A stretch of 62,142 nt of DNA from Kibdelosporangium persicum (GCF_013280595.1 NZ_JAAATY010000047.1:1-62142), one strand, 5' to 3'. Numbered from the stretch's first letter, positions 16,001 to 25,374 are shown. The notes: generated from the letters alone by a model not told the origin. Program-made: numbers and translations.

Positions 16001-16977
16001 ACGCCAAGTCCGGGACCCCGAAGAAGCACCTGATGCTCTTCTCCGGCCGTGCTCACCCGGAGCTGGCCGAGGAGGTGGCGCGCGAGCTGAACGTGGAGAT
16101 CACCCCGCAGGCGGCGTACGACTTCGCCAACGGTGAGATCTTCGTGCGGTTCAACGAGTCGGTGCGCGGCACGGACGCGTTCGTGATCCAGGCGCACACC
16201 AGCCCGATCAACCAGTGGATCATGGAACAGCTGCTGATGGTCGACGCGCTGAAGCGCGCGTCGGCCAAGCGGATCACCGTGATCATGCCGTTCTACGGCT
16301 ACGCCCGGCAGGACAAGAAGCACAAGGGCCGGGAGCCGATCTCGGCCCGGCTGATCGCGGACATGTTCAAGACGGCGGGCGCGGACCGGATCATGACGGT
16401 CGACCTGCACACCGCGCAGATCCAGGGCTTCTTCGACGGCCCGGTCGACCACCTGTTCGCCCAGAACATCCTGGCCGACCACATCTCCGAGACGTACGGT
16501 TCGGCGGACATCACCGTGGTCTCCCCGGACTCGGGCCGCGTGCGGCTGGCCGAGAAGTGGGCGTCCCAGCTGGGTGACCGGCCGATCGCCTTCATCCACA
16601 AGACCCGCGACCCGCTGAAGCCCAACGAGGCCGTGGCGAACCGGGTCGTCGGCGAGGTGGCGGGCCGGTTGTGCGTGCTGGTCGACGACATGATCGACAC
16701 CGGCGGCACGATCGTGAAAGCCTGCGACGCCCTGATCAACGCGGGCGCCTCGGACGTGGTGATCGCGGCGACGCACGGCATCCTGTCCGACCCGGCGTCG
16801 GAGCGCCTGGCCAACTGCAAGGCACGGGAAGTGATCTTCACCAACACGCTGCCGATCCCGGACGAGAAGCGCTTCCCCGGCCTGACCGTGCTGTCCATCG
16901 CCCCCCTGCTGGCCCGCGCGATCCAGGAGGTCTTCGAAGACGGTTCGGTCACGAGCCTCTTCGACGGCAACGCCTGA
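15997..16977 (+). CDS. prs: Ribose-phosphate pyrophosphokinase (PRPP synthetase)
   Basis: 326 residues. The start ATG 15997 overlaps the glmU TGA by ATGA. Family blocks: SGRAHPELAEEVA, NGEIFVRFNESVRGTD (ribose-5-phosphate/ATP region), MPFYGYARQDKKHKGREPISARL (flexible catalytic loop with the KhkgRep motif), TVDLHTAQIQGFF, and the PRPP-binding VLVDDMIDTGGTIVKA. It makes PRPP from ribose-5-phosphate and ATP for nucleotides, His, Trp and decaprenyl-phosphoryl-arabinose, the arabinose donor of the cell wall. It follows glmU and precedes rplY-pth, the conserved actinobacterial order. Confidence 0.97.
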   Translation: MNAKSGTPKKHLMLFSGRAHPELAEEVARELNVEITPQAAYDFANGEIFVRFNESVRGTDAFVIQAHTSPINQWIMEQLLMVDALKRASAKRITVIMPFYGYARQDKKHKGREPISARLIADMFKTAGADRIMTVDLHTAQIQGFFDGPVDHLFAQNILADHISETYGSADITVVSPDSGRVRLAEKWASQLGDRPIAFIHKTRDPLKPNEAVANRVVGEVAGRLCVLVDDMIDTGGTIVKACDALINAGASDVVIAATHGILSDPASERLANCKAREVIFTNTLPIPDEKRFPGLTVLSIAPLLARAIQEVFEDGSVTSLFDGNA

Positions 16978-17067
16978 CACCCCGAAGCGGCATCGGGGCC
17001 CTTGTCGGTGCCCCCCGGGAGTCGCCGGGTTGAAGCTGACGTAAACTATCCGGGTTGTCTCGGCGAG

Positions 17068-17119
17068 GCCGGGCTCTTCGTAGAGCCTGGCGTGATCGAC
17101 GCGGCTGGTTGGGTAGCCG
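17068..17119 (+). promoter_or_regulatory. Structured 5' leader of rplY (two hairpins)
   Basis: In the 213-bp gap between prs and rplY, GCC-G-GGCTC / GAGCC-T-GGC (17068-17091) and CGGCT / AGCCG (17102-17119) form adjacent stem-loops about 70 bp before the rplY start. A TAAACT-type -10 candidate lies at 17042-17047. This looks like a structured leader, possibly autoregulatory for L25. It is not matched to a named RNA family. Confidence 0.4.
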
Positions 17120-17190
17120 TGTGTCCTCACGCCTGCCTCCGCCGCGGTGACGACCCCACTTAGCCTTTTGTGTTGAAGGAGAGCATCACC

Positions 17191-17799
17191 GTGTCCGAGG
17201 TCCGTCTTGCCGCCGAGTCGCGTACCGAATTCGGCAAGGGCGCCGCGCGCCGTACCCGCCGCGCCGGCAAGATCCCCGCGGTGCTCTACGGCCACGGTTC
17301 CGACCCGAAGCACCTGGCTCTGCCGGCGCTCGAGTTCGCCCGTGTCGTCCGTGAGCACGGCCAGAACGCCGTACTGACGCTGGATGTCGACTCGAAGTCC
17401 GAGCTGGCCCTGACCAAGACCGTCACCACGCACCCGATCAAGAACTACATCGAGCACGTGGACCTGCTGCTGGTGCAGCGCGGCGAGAAGGTCAGCGTCG
17501 AGGTCCCGATCGTGCTGACCGGCGACCCGGCCGCGGCCACCCTGGTCACCCAGGACCTGACCGCGATCACCGTCGAGGTCGAGGCGCTGCACATCCCCGA
17601 GCAGATCGAGCTGTCGATCGAGGGCGCCGGAGCGGGCACCCTGATCACCGCCGCCGACATCAAGCTGCCGCAGGGCGCCACCCTGGTGACCGACCCGGAG
17701 TCGCTGGTCGTCGCCGTGAACCCGGCGCCGACCGCCCAGCAGCTCGAGGGCGACACCGGCGAGGCCCCGGCCGAAGAGGCCACCGAAGAAGAGGCCTGA
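17191..17799 (+). CDS. rplY: 50S ribosomal protein L25/general stress protein Ctc
   Basis: 202 residues from GTG 17191, chosen over TTG 17170 because GAAGGAGAG lies at the right distance and the product then starts [21 protein letters not shown]. The N-terminal L25 domain (5S rRNA binding; [37 protein letters not shown]) is followed by the beta-rich TL5/CTC extension. An acidic tail ([13 protein letters not shown]) is typical of actinobacterial members. Ribosomal, cytoplasmic. It is 6 bp upstream of pth and likely cotranscribed with it. Its own promoter and structured leader probably lie in the gap upstream. Confidence 0.95.
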   Translation: MSEVRLAAESRTEFGKGAARRTRRAGKIPAVLYGHGSDPKHLALPALEFARVVREHGQNAVLTLDVDSKSELALTKTVTTHPIKNYIEHVDLLLVQRGEKVSVEVPIVLTGDPAAATLVTQDLTAITVEVEALHIPEQIELSIEGAGAGTLITAADIKLPQGATLVTDPESLVVAVNPAPTAQQLEGDTGEAPAEEATEEEA

Positions 17800-17805
17800 T
17801 CTTCG

Positions 17806-18390
17806 ATGGGCGAAGGGCCGGGAACCGTGGTCGTCGTCGGCCTCGGCAATCCCGGCCCTCGCTATGCCGCCAACCGGCACAACGTCGGCGCGATGGTGCT
17901 CGACGAACTGGGCGACCGGGTAGGCGGGAAGTTCAAGGCCCACAAAGGCCTCGCCGACGTCCTGGAAGGACGGCTGGGCCCGCGGCGCGCCGTGCTGATG
18001 AAGCCCCGCTCGTTCATGAACGTCTCCGGCGGGCCCGTCTCCGGTGTCGCCAAGTTCTTCAAGGTCCAGCCCGCTGACATCGTCGTGCTCTACGACGAGC
18101 TGGACCTGCCGTTCGGCACCGTCCGGCTCAAGCTCGGCGGCGGGGAGAACGGCCACAACGGCCTCCGGTCGATCTCCAAGTCCCTGGGCACCAAGGACTA
18201 CCACCGCATCCGGGTCGGCATCGGCCGTCCGCCCGGCCGGATGGACCCGGCCGACTACGTGCTCAAGGACTTCTCGGCGATCGAACGCAAGGAACTGCCG
18301 TTCATCCTCGACCGCGCGGCCGACGCCACCGAAGCCCTGATCACCCACGGCCTGGAAGCCGCCCAGAACACCTTCCACGCCCTGAACTGA
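17806..18390 (+). CDS. pth: Peptidyl-tRNA hydrolase
   Basis: 194 residues, usual size. ATG 17806, 6 bp after rplY. Family motifs: VVGLGNPGPRYAANRHNVG (catalytic His25), KPRSFMNVSG, LYDELDLPFGTVRLKLGGGENGHNGLRSI and DYHRIRVGIGRPPG. It cleaves peptidyl-tRNA released from stalled ribosomes. It ends the glmU-prs-rplY-pth run, and the stop codon is immediately followed by a strong hairpin shared with the convergent acyl ligase gene. Confidence 0.97.
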   Translation: MGEGPGTVVVVGLGNPGPRYAANRHNVGAMVLDELGDRVGGKFKAHKGLADVLEGRLGPRRAVLMKPRSFMNVSGGPVSGVAKFFKVQPADIVVLYDELDLPFGTVRLKLGGGENGHNGLRSISKSLGTKDYHRIRVGIGRPPGRMDPADYVLKDFSAIERKELPFILDRAADATEALITHGLEAAQNTFHALN

Positions 18391-18438
18391 CCTCGTGAGT
18401 GTTTATCAGGGTTCTAACCCCGATAAACACTCACGAGG
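18391..18438. terminator. Recurrent palindromic hairpin, copy 2
   Basis: Arms CCTCGTGAGTGTTTATC (18391-18407) and complement (18422-18438), 17 bp. Inside them GGGTT (18409-18413) pairs with AACCC (18416-18420), so almost the whole 48-bp element folds. It begins directly after the pth stop and ends 5 bp before the converging acyl ligase stop. Confidence 0.85.
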
Positions 18439-18443
18439 GGGTT

Positions 18444-20108
18444 CTAGGACTCGTTCTTGCGGATGCTGTCGGCGAGCTGCTCTCCTGCCGCGGCACGGCG
18501 GAGCTTGCCGGACGGCGTCTTGGGCAGCGATCCGGGCGACAGCACGAGGACAGCCACCGGCCGTGCCTCGACCGCCTCGAACACGCGGCCGGCGACCTCC
18601 TTGCGCAGCCGTGCCTCCTCGGCCGCGTCACCGGCCAGTTTGGACTCCACGACCACCGCGAAGCGTTCCCGCCTGCTGCCCGCGTCCAGCCGGACCGCGA
18701 CCGCGTTGCCCGCCCGGACGCCGTCCACGCCGGTCGCGGCGCGCTCGATGTCGGTCGGGTAGATGTTCCGGCCGCCGAGGATGATCACGTCCTTCTCCCG
18801 GCCGCACACCACGATCTCGCCGTCGATCAGGTAACCGATGTCCCCTGTGGACATCCAGCCGTCCTCGTCCTTGATGGACCTCGGGCCGTCGACGGTCAGA
18901 TAACCCGCCGTCACCGACGATCCGCGCAGCTGGATCTCGCCGACCTCACGGTCGCCGCGGATCTCGCCCTCCGGTGACATGATCCGTGCCTCGATGCCCG
19001 GCAAAGGCTTGCCCAGGATGGCGAACGACCGCGCCTCGTCGGATTTCCCGACCGGCACGGCACGCCGGTCGACCTCGAGCGCGTGCGCGTCGATGTAGTC
19101 CAGCGTCAATCCGGTGAACAGCGGCGCGAACGACACCGCCAGGGTGCACTCTGCCATGCCGTACGCGGGAAACACGCACTCCGCGGGCATCTTGAACCGC
19201 GCACCGGCGTCGGTGAAGGTCCGCACGGCGGTCGCGTCGATCGGTTCGGCGCCGTTCAGGGCCAACCGCAGTGTCGACAGGTCGTAGTCGCCGTCGTTCG
19301 CGTTGGCCATCCGGCGTCCGACCATGGCGTACGCGAAGTTCGGCGCCGCGGTGATGGTCGCGCGGTGCCGGCTGATCAGCTCCATCCACAACAGCGGCGC
19401 ACGCAGGAAGTCCGGCGGCGTGACCTTCACCAGCTCGATGCCCAGCGTCATCGGCGTGGTCAGGAAGCCGACCATGCCCATGTCGTGGAACAGCGGGAGC
19501 CACGACACCATCGTGTCGTTCTCCCAGTCCAGCGCGGCCTTCTCGGCCATGGCCTCGATGTTGGACATCAGGTTGCCGTGAGTGATCCGGACCGCCTTCG
19601 GGTCCGCCGTCGAGCCGCTTGTCAGCTGCAGCAACGCATGCACGTCCTCGCCGACCGGGACCGGCTCGCCGATCGGCTCACCGTCGACCAGATCGGTCAG
19701 CAGCCGGTACGGGATGCCGTGCTCGGTGAGCACCGGCGCCAGTTGGTCGAACGGCGCGCCGAGCAGCACCAGCTTGGAATCGATCATGCTGAGGACGCGC
19801 AACGTGTCCTCGGCCCACACCGCCAGATCCGTGCGGGGTGTCGGCTGATGCAGCATCGTCACGCTGCCCCCGGACAGCCACACCGCCTGGATCGCCGGGG
19901 CGATCAGCACGGGATCAGCGGCGAGCACAGCGACCGCGCTCTGCGGCGTCAGACCGCCTTCTACCAACGCGCCCGCCATCTTGCGGGCTTCCTGGTGCAC
20001 CTGCGCCCACGTCCGGCGAACGGGGTCACCGGGTTCACCGGTGGTGATCCCCTTGACCTGGCCGCGGGTGGCGGCATTGCCCAGCAGGGCGTCCACGAAC
20101 CGACTCAT
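18444..20108 (-). CDS. Fatty-acyl adenylate-forming ligase (FadD/Pks16-like)
   Basis: 554 residues from ATG 20108. Adenylate-forming motifs: LLQLTSGSTADPKAVRITHGN, SWLPLFHDMGMVGFL (typical of fatty-acyl-AMP ligase/FadD proteins), AYGMAECTLAVSF, GWMSTGDIGYLIDGEIVVCGREKDVIILGGRNIYPTDIERA, and the lysine motif PKTPSGKLRR. Sequence and position next to pth match mycobacterial Rv1013 (pks16), despite that name not a polyketide synthase. It should activate a long-chain acid as acyl-AMP; the final acceptor (CoA or carrier protein) is unknown. It is 47 bp downstream of the ABC-F gene and probably cotranscribed with it. Confidence 0.9.
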   Translation of the reverse strand: MSRFVDALLGNAATRGQVKGITTGEPGDPVRRTWAQVHQEARKMAGALVEGGLTPQSAVAVLAADPVLIAPAIQAVWLSGGSVTMLHQPTPRTDLAVWAEDTLRVLSMIDSKLVLLGAPFDQLAPVLTEHGIPYRLLTDLVDGEPIGEPVPVGEDVHALLQLTSGSTADPKAVRITHGNLMSNIEAMAEKAALDWENDTMVSWLPLFHDMGMVGFLTTPMTLGIELVKVTPPDFLRAPLLWMELISRHRATITAAPNFAYAMVGRRMANANDGDYDLSTLRLALNGAEPIDATAVRTFTDAGARFKMPAECVFPAYGMAECTLAVSFAPLFTGLTLDYIDAHALEVDRRAVPVGKSDEARSFAILGKPLPGIEARIMSPEGEIRGDREVGEIQLRGSSVTAGYLTVDGPRSIKDEDGWMSTGDIGYLIDGEIVVCGREKDVIILGGRNIYPTDIERAATGVDGVRAGNAVAVRLDAGSRRERFAVVVESKLAGDAAEEARLRKEVAGRVFEAVEARPVAVLVLSPGSLPKTPSGKLRRAAAGEQLADSIRKNES

Positions 20109-20155
20109 AGCGCCGACTTTAAATGGTCCCGGCTGACGACCAGTGACACAATCCG

Positions 20156-21919
20156 CTACTCGGCACTATCGGCGATCTCCAACCACCGCTCCTCGACCTC
20201 GCTCTTCTCCTTGAGCAAGTCCCTGAGCTGCGCATCCAGCTCCAGCAGCCGGTCGGGGTCGGTCGCCGCCTCGGCGAGCGCGGTGTGCAGTTCCGTCTCC
20301 CGCTTCGAGAGTTTGTCGAGCGTTCGCTCCAGGCGGGCCAGTTCCTTGCCCGCCGCCCGCTGGTCGGCGGCGCTGGACTTCGGCTTCGGCGCCTTGACCG
20401 GAGCCGCGGCGGGCGCGGTCATCGTGGCGCGGCGCGAAAGGTACTCGTCGATCCCGCCGGGCAGGTGCTTCGCGCGGCCGTCGCCAAACAGCGCGTACAC
20501 CTCGTCGCAGACACGTTCGACCAGGTAACGGTCGTGCGAGACGACCACGAGCGTGCCCGGCCACGAGTCCAGCAGGTCTTCCAGCTGCTGCAACGTGTCG
20601 ATGTCCAGGTCGTTCGTCGGCTCGTCGAGCAGCAGCACGTTCGGCTCGGCCATCAACAGGCGCGACAGCTGCAACCGGCGCCGCTCGCCACCGGACAGGT
20701 CCGAGACCGGCGTCCACTGCCGGTTGGCCGGGAACCCGAACTTCTCGGCCAGCTGTGACGCGGAGAGCTCCTGCTTGCCCAACGTGACCCGGCGCGCGAT
20801 CTCCTCGACCGCCTCCAGCACCCGCAGCTCACCGGGAAGGTCGGCCAGTTCCTGGCTGAGGTACCCGAGCCGGACGGTCTGGCCCTGGATCCGTTTGCCG
20901 GTCTCCGGTTCGGTCTCACCGGCCAGCAGCCGCAGCAACGTCGTCTTGCCCGACCCGTTCACGCCGACGAGGCCGATCCGGTCACCCGGCCCGATCCGCC
21001 ACGTCACGTGGTCGAGCAGGGTCCGGCCGGGCACGCTGAGGCTGGCGTCCTCCAGCTCGATCACGGTCTTGCCCAGCCTGCGCTTGGCGAACGCCGTCAG
21101 CTCGACGGAATCCCGGGGCGGCGGCACGTTCGCGATCAGCGCCTCGGCGGCCTCGATGCGGTAACGCGGCTTGGACGTCCGCGCCGGAGCACCCCGGCGC
21201 AGCCACGCGAGCTCCTTCGCCGCGAGATTGCGGCGCTTCTCCTCCAGCGTCTCCGCCAGCCGCGCCCGCTCGGCCCGCGCGAACACCCAGTCCGCGTAAC
21301 CGCCTTCGTACTGCTCGACGCGTCCGTTCTGGACTTCCCAGGTCCGCGAGCAGACCGTGTCCAGGAACCACCGGTCGTGCGTCACGACCACAAGCGCGGT
21401 CCGCCGGGCCAGCAGGTGGTCCGCCAACCACCGCACACCCTCGATGTCCAGGTGGTTCGTCGGCTCGTCGAGGATGACCAGGTCCAGTTCCCGCACCAGC
21501 GCGGCGGCCAGTGCGACGCGGCGCCGTTCCCCGCCGGACATCCGGTCGAGCGGCGCGTCCAGGCCCAACGCCGAAATGCCGATCCCGTCGAGCACCGCAC
21601 GGACCTTCGCGTCCGCGGCCCACTCGTGGTCGGCGTCGAACCCCAACGGGTCCAGCACGGCGTTGCGCACAGTCCCGCCCGGCGGCAGGTCCGTGCGCTG
21701 GGTGACCACGGCCATCCGCAGATCCCGCGCGCGGCTCACCCGCCCGCTGTCCGCAGGCTCGATGCCCGCGAGCACCTCCAGCAGCGTCGTCTTGCCGCCG
21801 CCGTTCAACCCGACGACCCCGATCCGGTCGCCCTCACCGACACCCAGCGAGACGGCGTCCAGCAACGGACGGACCCCGTAGGACTTGCTCACCGACTCCA
21901 GATTGACCAGATTGGCCAT
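20156..21919 (-). CDS. ABC-F family ATPase (ribosome-associated type)
   Basis: 587 residues, ATG 21919. Two nucleotide-binding domains and no membrane segment. The first has GLNGGGKTT, LDRMSGGERRRVALA and LDLVILDEPTNHLD; the second has GVNGSGKTT, SDLSGGERRRLQLSRLL and VLLLDEPTNDLD. The inter-domain linker is helical (LAETLEEKRRNLAAKELAWLRRGAPART). A C-terminal coiled coil (ARLERTLDKLSKRETELHTAL, LLKEKSEVEERWLEIADS) gives the Uup/ABC-F plan. Such proteins act on the ribosomal E site in translation quality control or antibiotic resistance. Chromosomal placement next to ispE favours housekeeping use, but resistance cannot be excluded. Confidence 0.93.
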   Translation of the reverse strand: MANLVNLESVSKSYGVRPLLDAVSLGVGEGDRIGVVGLNGGGKTTLLEVLAGIEPADSGRVSRARDLRMAVVTQRTDLPPGGTVRNAVLDPLGFDADHEWAADAKVRAVLDGIGISALGLDAPLDRMSGGERRRVALAAALVRELDLVILDEPTNHLDIEGVRWLADHLLARRTALVVVTHDRWFLDTVCSRTWEVQNGRVEQYEGGYADWVFARAERARLAETLEEKRRNLAAKELAWLRRGAPARTSKPRYRIEAAEALIANVPPPRDSVELTAFAKRRLGKTVIELEDASLSVPGRTLLDHVTWRIGPGDRIGLVGVNGSGKTTLLRLLAGETEPETGKRIQGQTVRLGYLSQELADLPGELRVLEAVEEIARRVTLGKQELSASQLAEKFGFPANRQWTPVSDLSGGERRRLQLSRLLMAEPNVLLLDEPTNDLDIDTLQQLEDLLDSWPGTLVVVSHDRYLVERVCDEVYALFGDGRAKHLPGGIDEYLSRRATMTAPAAAPVKAPKPKSSAADQRAAGKELARLERTLDKLSKRETELHTALAEAATDPDRLLELDAQLRDLLKEKSEVEERWLEIADSAE

Positions 21920-21968
21920 CTACCCGCGCTTCCCTCGTGACTGCATCTGACAACGAGGGTATTAGGCC

Positions 21969-22101
21969 CCCGCGTGTCCACCGTTCCGGCACGGTGTGTC
22001 CACCATTGCGGCACCCCGAAATTCCCCGGACAAACCGGGGTCCGGGCATGTCGGGGTGCCGGAATGTGCATTTCATGGTGCCGGAAAGGTGGACACGCGG
22101 G
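21969..22101. repeat. 133-bp nested palindromic element (MITE-like)
   Basis: Outer arms CCCGCGTGTCCACC... (21969-21991) and complement (22079-22101) match at 22 of 23 positions. A middle pair GGCACCCCGA / TCGGGGTGCC and an inner CCCCGG / CCGGGG make the element fold almost end to end. A second, tandem copy of the left half-site (GTGTCCACCATTGCGGCAC) starts at 21996. It occupies the space between ispE and the ABC-F gene, 13 bp after the ispE stop. It may be a small non-autonomous insertion or an elaborate processing site. Confidence 0.65.
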
Positions 22102-22114
22102 TGAGGGCCTGGGA

Positions 22115-23080
22115 TCAGGCGTGCACCTCCGGCGGGGCCGGACGGGGTGATTCGTCGCCGCCGATCACACGGGCGCCCGGGACGGGGCCATGGGCGACGC
22201 GGACGGTGCGGCACACACCGGCCCCGGCGAGTTCCGCGGCCACCCGCAGCGCGGATTCGCCGTCGGCGCACAGGAAAGCGCACGTCGGGCCGGAGCCGGA
22301 GACGGTCCCGGCCAGCGCGCCCGCGTTGACGCCGGCCCGCAGCGTGCGGCGCAGGCCGGGACGCAGCGAGATCGCCGCCGACTGCAGGTCGTTGCCCAGC
22401 AGCAGCGCCAGTTGACGGGGGTCGCCGGAGGCCAGCGCCTCCAGCACGGGCTCGACCGCGCCGATCCGGGGCGGGTCGCCTTCCGCGCGCAGCCGGTCGA
22501 GCTCCTCGAAGACCTTGGGGGTGGACAGGCCACGCCGGTCGAACGCGATCACCCAGTGGAACGTGTGCCTGGTCAGCACCGGGATCAGGTTCTCACCGCG
22601 GCCGGTGCCCAGCGCCGTCCCGCCCTGCAGGACAAAAGGGACGTCACTGCCGACCTTGGCGGCCACCGTGAGCAGCTCGTCCCGGCCGATGTCCAGCCGC
22701 CACAACGCGGCCAGGCCCACCAGGGCGGCGGCCGCGTCGGCGCTGCCGCCTGCCATGCCCCCGGCCACCGGGATGCCCTTGCGGATCACCACCCGGATCT
22801 TCGGCTCGGTGTGGTCCTTGCCGACGTGTTCGGCCAGCGCCTGGACGGCCTGCCAGGCCAGGTTGCTGGGCCCGGTGGGCACCTCGTCCTGGCCTTCGCC
22901 GACCACCTCGACGCCGGGTTCGTCGGTCACCGCGACGGTGACCTCGTCCGTCAGTGACAGCGCCTGGAAAACAGTGTTGAGCTCGTGATAACCGTCCGGC
23001 CGCACGTCGCCGACGGCGAGGTGCAGGTTGACCTTCGACGGCACACGTACGGTGACAGGCGGGGGAACGACAGCGAGCAC
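22115..23080 (-). CDS. ispE: 4-diphosphocytidyl-2-C-methyl-D-erythritol kinase
   Basis: 321 residues from GTG 23080. The frame extends further upstream, but the product from 23080 ([34 protein letters not shown]) starts as family members do. GHMP kinase motifs: VPSKVNLHL, the ATP loop [17 protein letters not shown], and [13 protein letters not shown] near the C-terminus. It phosphorylates CDP-methylerythritol in the MEP isoprenoid pathway. In most actinobacteria it directly follows rsmA; here a metN-like gene intervenes, with a 50-bp gap between that gene and ispE. A large palindrome follows the stop. Confidence 0.95.
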   Translation of the reverse strand: MLAVVPPPVTVRVPSKVNLHLAVGDVRPDGYHELNTVFQALSLTDEVTVAVTDEPGVEVVGEGQDEVPTGPSNLAWQAVQALAEHVGKDHTEPKIRVVIRKGIPVAGGMAGGSADAAAALVGLAALWRLDIGRDELLTVAAKVGSDVPFVLQGGTALGTGRGENLIPVLTRHTFHWVIAFDRRGLSTPKVFEELDRLRAEGDPPRIGAVEPVLEALASGDPRQLALLLGNDLQSAAISLRPGLRRTLRAGVNAGALAGTVSGSGPTCAFLCADGESALRVAAELAGAGVCRTVRVAHGPVPGARVIGGDESPRPAPPEVHA

Positions 23081-23130
23081 GTGTGCCAGCCTACGTGTCC
23101 TTGTACCCACCGTCGTTCGCGTGGCCTCGT

Positions 23131-24135
23131 TTACGCCGCCACTCCTTGCGGTCCGGTCAGCGGCTGGTGCACGATGCCGCCCCGGTCGTCGATCCACGCC
23201 AGTGCGCCGTCCGAACGCTCACCGCGCAGTCCGATCCGGAATCGGGCGACCGGGGTCTCACCAAGCCTGGTCAGGCCGCCGCCGAGCACCGACACCTGCA
23301 CGCCGAACCGGGACGCGGCCTCCGGCAGCAAGGCGCCGACAGCCGCGAAACCGATCAGCACGATGTCGGCCACACGGTCCTGGCCGACCGACGGTGTGGC
23401 GTCGATGACCGGCAGAAGCTCCCGCACAGCACGGCTTTCCGGGTGACGCAGCAATTCGAACAGGTTGCCGTGCTCCAGCAGCCTGCCCGCTTCCAGCAGG
23501 GCGATGTCGTCGCAGATACGGCGGACCACGCCGGTGTCCTTGGTGGCGACCAACAACGTCACACCCAGTTCGGCGCGGGCACGGTCCAGCACGGCCAGTA
23601 CGCCTGCCGCGCCGTCGGTGTCGAGGTTCGCCGTCGGGTCGTCGGCCAGCAGCAGGCCTGGCTCCCCCACGAGCGCACGAGCGACCGCGACCCGCCGTCG
23701 CTGCCCCTCGGACAGGTCGTCGGGATACGCGGCTGCCTTGTCGGTCAGGCCGATCAGGTCGAGCAACCGGCCGACCCGCGCCCTGCGCCGCGGACCGTCC
23801 ACACCGGACTGCTCAAGCGGCAGCGCGATGTTGCCCGCGGCGGTGCGCTGCCGGAAAAGCTGGGACTCCCCTGTCACGAAACCGATCTGGCGCCGGGTGG
23901 CACGCAGGGTGCGGGTGTCCAGGGTCGCGGTGTTCAGACCGTCCAACCGGACCGCACCGGCGTCCGGCCGCTCCTGCAACGACACCACACGGGCCAAAGT
24001 GGACTTGCCGGAGCCCTCGGGCCCGACGACGCCGAGGGCGGCACCCGCCGCCACCTCCAGGGAAACGCCGTCGAGCGCGACGACGCTGCCTGTTCGGCTC
24101 CGGAACGACTTGCTGACATTCTCTACGGTGATCAC
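23131..24135 (-). CDS. MetN-like ABC ATPase with NIL-type domain and degenerate catalytic motifs
   Basis: 334 residues. GTG 24135 is chosen because GGAG lies 5 bp upstream and the product then starts [11 protein letters not shown]. Walker A is intact (GPEGSGKST, residues 38-46). Other ATPase motifs deviate: the signature is LSEGQ, Walker B reads [12 protein letters not shown] (catalytic Glu to Asp), and the switch-histidine position reads ATKDTGVV, with Lys where MetN proteins have His. The C-terminal ~80 residues resemble the NIL methionine-binding domain. No MetI or MetQ gene is adjacent. A SAM-I riboswitch lies upstream on the same strand. Alternatives: the ATPase of a split methionine importer, or a non-transport regulator. 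Confidence 0.82.
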   Translation of the reverse strand: MITVENVSKSFRSRTGSVVALDGVSLEVAAGAALGVVGPEGSGKSTLARVVSLQERPDAGAVRLDGLNTATLDTRTLRATRRQIGFVTGESQLFRQRTAAGNIALPLEQSGVDGPRRRARVGRLLDLIGLTDKAAAYPDDLSEGQRRRVAVARALVGEPGLLLADDPTANLDTDGAAGVLAVLDRARAELGVTLLVATKDTGVVRRICDDIALLEAGRLLEHGNLFELLRHPESRAVRELLPVIDATPSVGQDRVADIVLIGFAAVGALLPEAASRFGVQVSVLGGGLTRLGETPVARFRIGLRGERSDGALAWIDDRGGIVHQPLTGPQGVAA

Positions 24136-24329
24136 AGTAACTCCAGCGCAGCACACGGCCCGGCCATGGTGGTGGCCGACCGACGTCCGTCAGGGACCGT
24201 CCTCATGGGACGGAGGCGATTTCGGGTGAGCGAGAGGAATCAGGCAGTGTGGCTACGACACGCGGTGACTGACCGCCTGCCCTGGTCTATCACCCGGCGC
24301 TGGGTCAACATCGTGGCGATCACGGATTC

Positions 24330-24415
24330 CTCCATCGCTCCTGGCGGTAGCACCTGCCCTCTCGGGTGGTTGCTGCGGCGTCGCTGAGCCAGGTCTCTCG
24401 GCCGCTCGGGATGGA
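24330..24415 (-). promoter_or_regulatory. SAM-I (S-box) riboswitch
   Basis: On the minus strand, P1 is formed by CCATC (24414-24410) and GATGG (24335-24331). Core segments follow the S-box order: CCGAGCGGCCGAGAGACC, TGGCTC, GCAGCAACC, AGGTGCTACCGCC and GGAGCGATGG. It points towards the metN-like gene, whose start is ~195 bp downstream. In the leader, CCGTCC/GGACGG can pair as part of an expression platform. The rest of the 24136-24504 gap shows no gene. Confidence 0.87.
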
Positions 24416-24504
24416 TGCACTTGCATTCAAACCGACAGCACGGCCGTCACGCAAGTCCTTGGCAACACATCACACCGACGGCGCAGCGCAGTTGGCCCGC
24501 ACGT

Positions 24505-25347
24505 TCACGGATGGTGGTCGGCGGCTTTCAGAATGCGAGAAAAGTCCCCGACGGTGAGCTGTTCGCCACGTTGCCCGGGATCGACGCCCGCCGCGGTGAG
24601 GATCTCGGCGGCCTTCGACGGTGATCCCGCCCACGTCCCCAGTGCGGCCCGCAGCGTCTTGCGGCGCTGCGCGAAGGCCGCGTCGACGAGCCGGAAAAGC
24701 CGCTCCCGGTCGACGTCGGACGGCGGCGGCCGCCGGATCAGCCGGACGAGCGCCGAATCGACGTTGGGCACCGGCCAGAACACCGACCGGGACACTGTCG
24801 CGGCGCGCCTCGCCTCGGCGTACCACGCGACTTTCACGCTCGGGACGCCGTAGACCCGGCTGCCCGGACCGGCCGCCATCCGGTCGGCGACCTCGGCCTG
24901 GACCATCACCAGGCCGGACTTCAGGCTCGGCAGGATGGCCAGCAGGTGCAGCACGACCGGCACGGCCACGTTGTAGGGCAGATTGGCCACGAGCGCGGTC
25001 GGCTCGCCGATCTGCTCCTGGGTCACTCTGAGCGCGTCGGCCTGGACCACCCTGAGATCACCCTCCGGCGCGCGTTCGGCGGCCGTCTGCGGCAGTTTCC
25101 GGGCCAGCACGGGGTCGATCTCCACCGCGACCACCTCGCGGCACGCGGGCAACAGGGCGAGCGTGAGGGAACCGAGGCCGGGCCCGACCTCGAGCACGAC
25201 GTCGTCCGGGCTCAACTCGGCGGCCGTGACGATCCGCCGGACCGTGTTGGGGTCGTGCACGAAGTTCTGGCCGAGCCTCTTGGTCGGCCGCACGTCCAGC
25301 TCACCGGCCAGCCGCCGAACCTCAGCGGGGCCAAGGAGCGAAGTCAC
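24505..25347 (-). CDS. rsmA: 16S rRNA dimethyladenosine transferase RsmA/KsgA
   Basis: 280 residues from GTG 25347. Family features: [21 protein letters not shown] near the start, the SAM-binding [16 protein letters not shown] with acidic EID loop, the catalytic [10 protein letters not shown], and a C-terminal [12 protein letters not shown] helix. It dimethylates A1518 and A1519 of 16S rRNA during 30S assembly. In the minus-strand order tatD-rpfB-rsmA it follows the rpfB terminator, so it is probably separately transcribed. Unusually, ispE is not the next gene. Confidence 0.96.
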   Translation of the reverse strand: MTSLLGPAEVRRLAGELDVRPTKRLGQNFVHDPNTVRRIVTAAELSPDDVVLEVGPGLGSLTLALLPACREVVAVEIDPVLARKLPQTAAERAPEGDLRVVQADALRVTQEQIGEPTALVANLPYNVAVPVVLHLLAILPSLKSGLVMVQAEVADRMAAGPGSRVYGVPSVKVAWYAEARRAATVSRSVFWPVPNVDSALVRLIRRPPPSDVDRERLFRLVDAAFAQRRKTLRAALGTWAGSPSKAAEILTAAGVDPGQRGEQLTVGDFSRILKAADHHP

Positions 25348-25374
25348 CCGGAAAGCTTACGCAAGAGGCCATGA

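Noticed and set aside
21969-22101. Intrinsic terminator of ispE only
   Set aside because: The folded element is far longer than a terminator, has nested and tandem half-sites and no T-run, so it is reported as a repeat instead.
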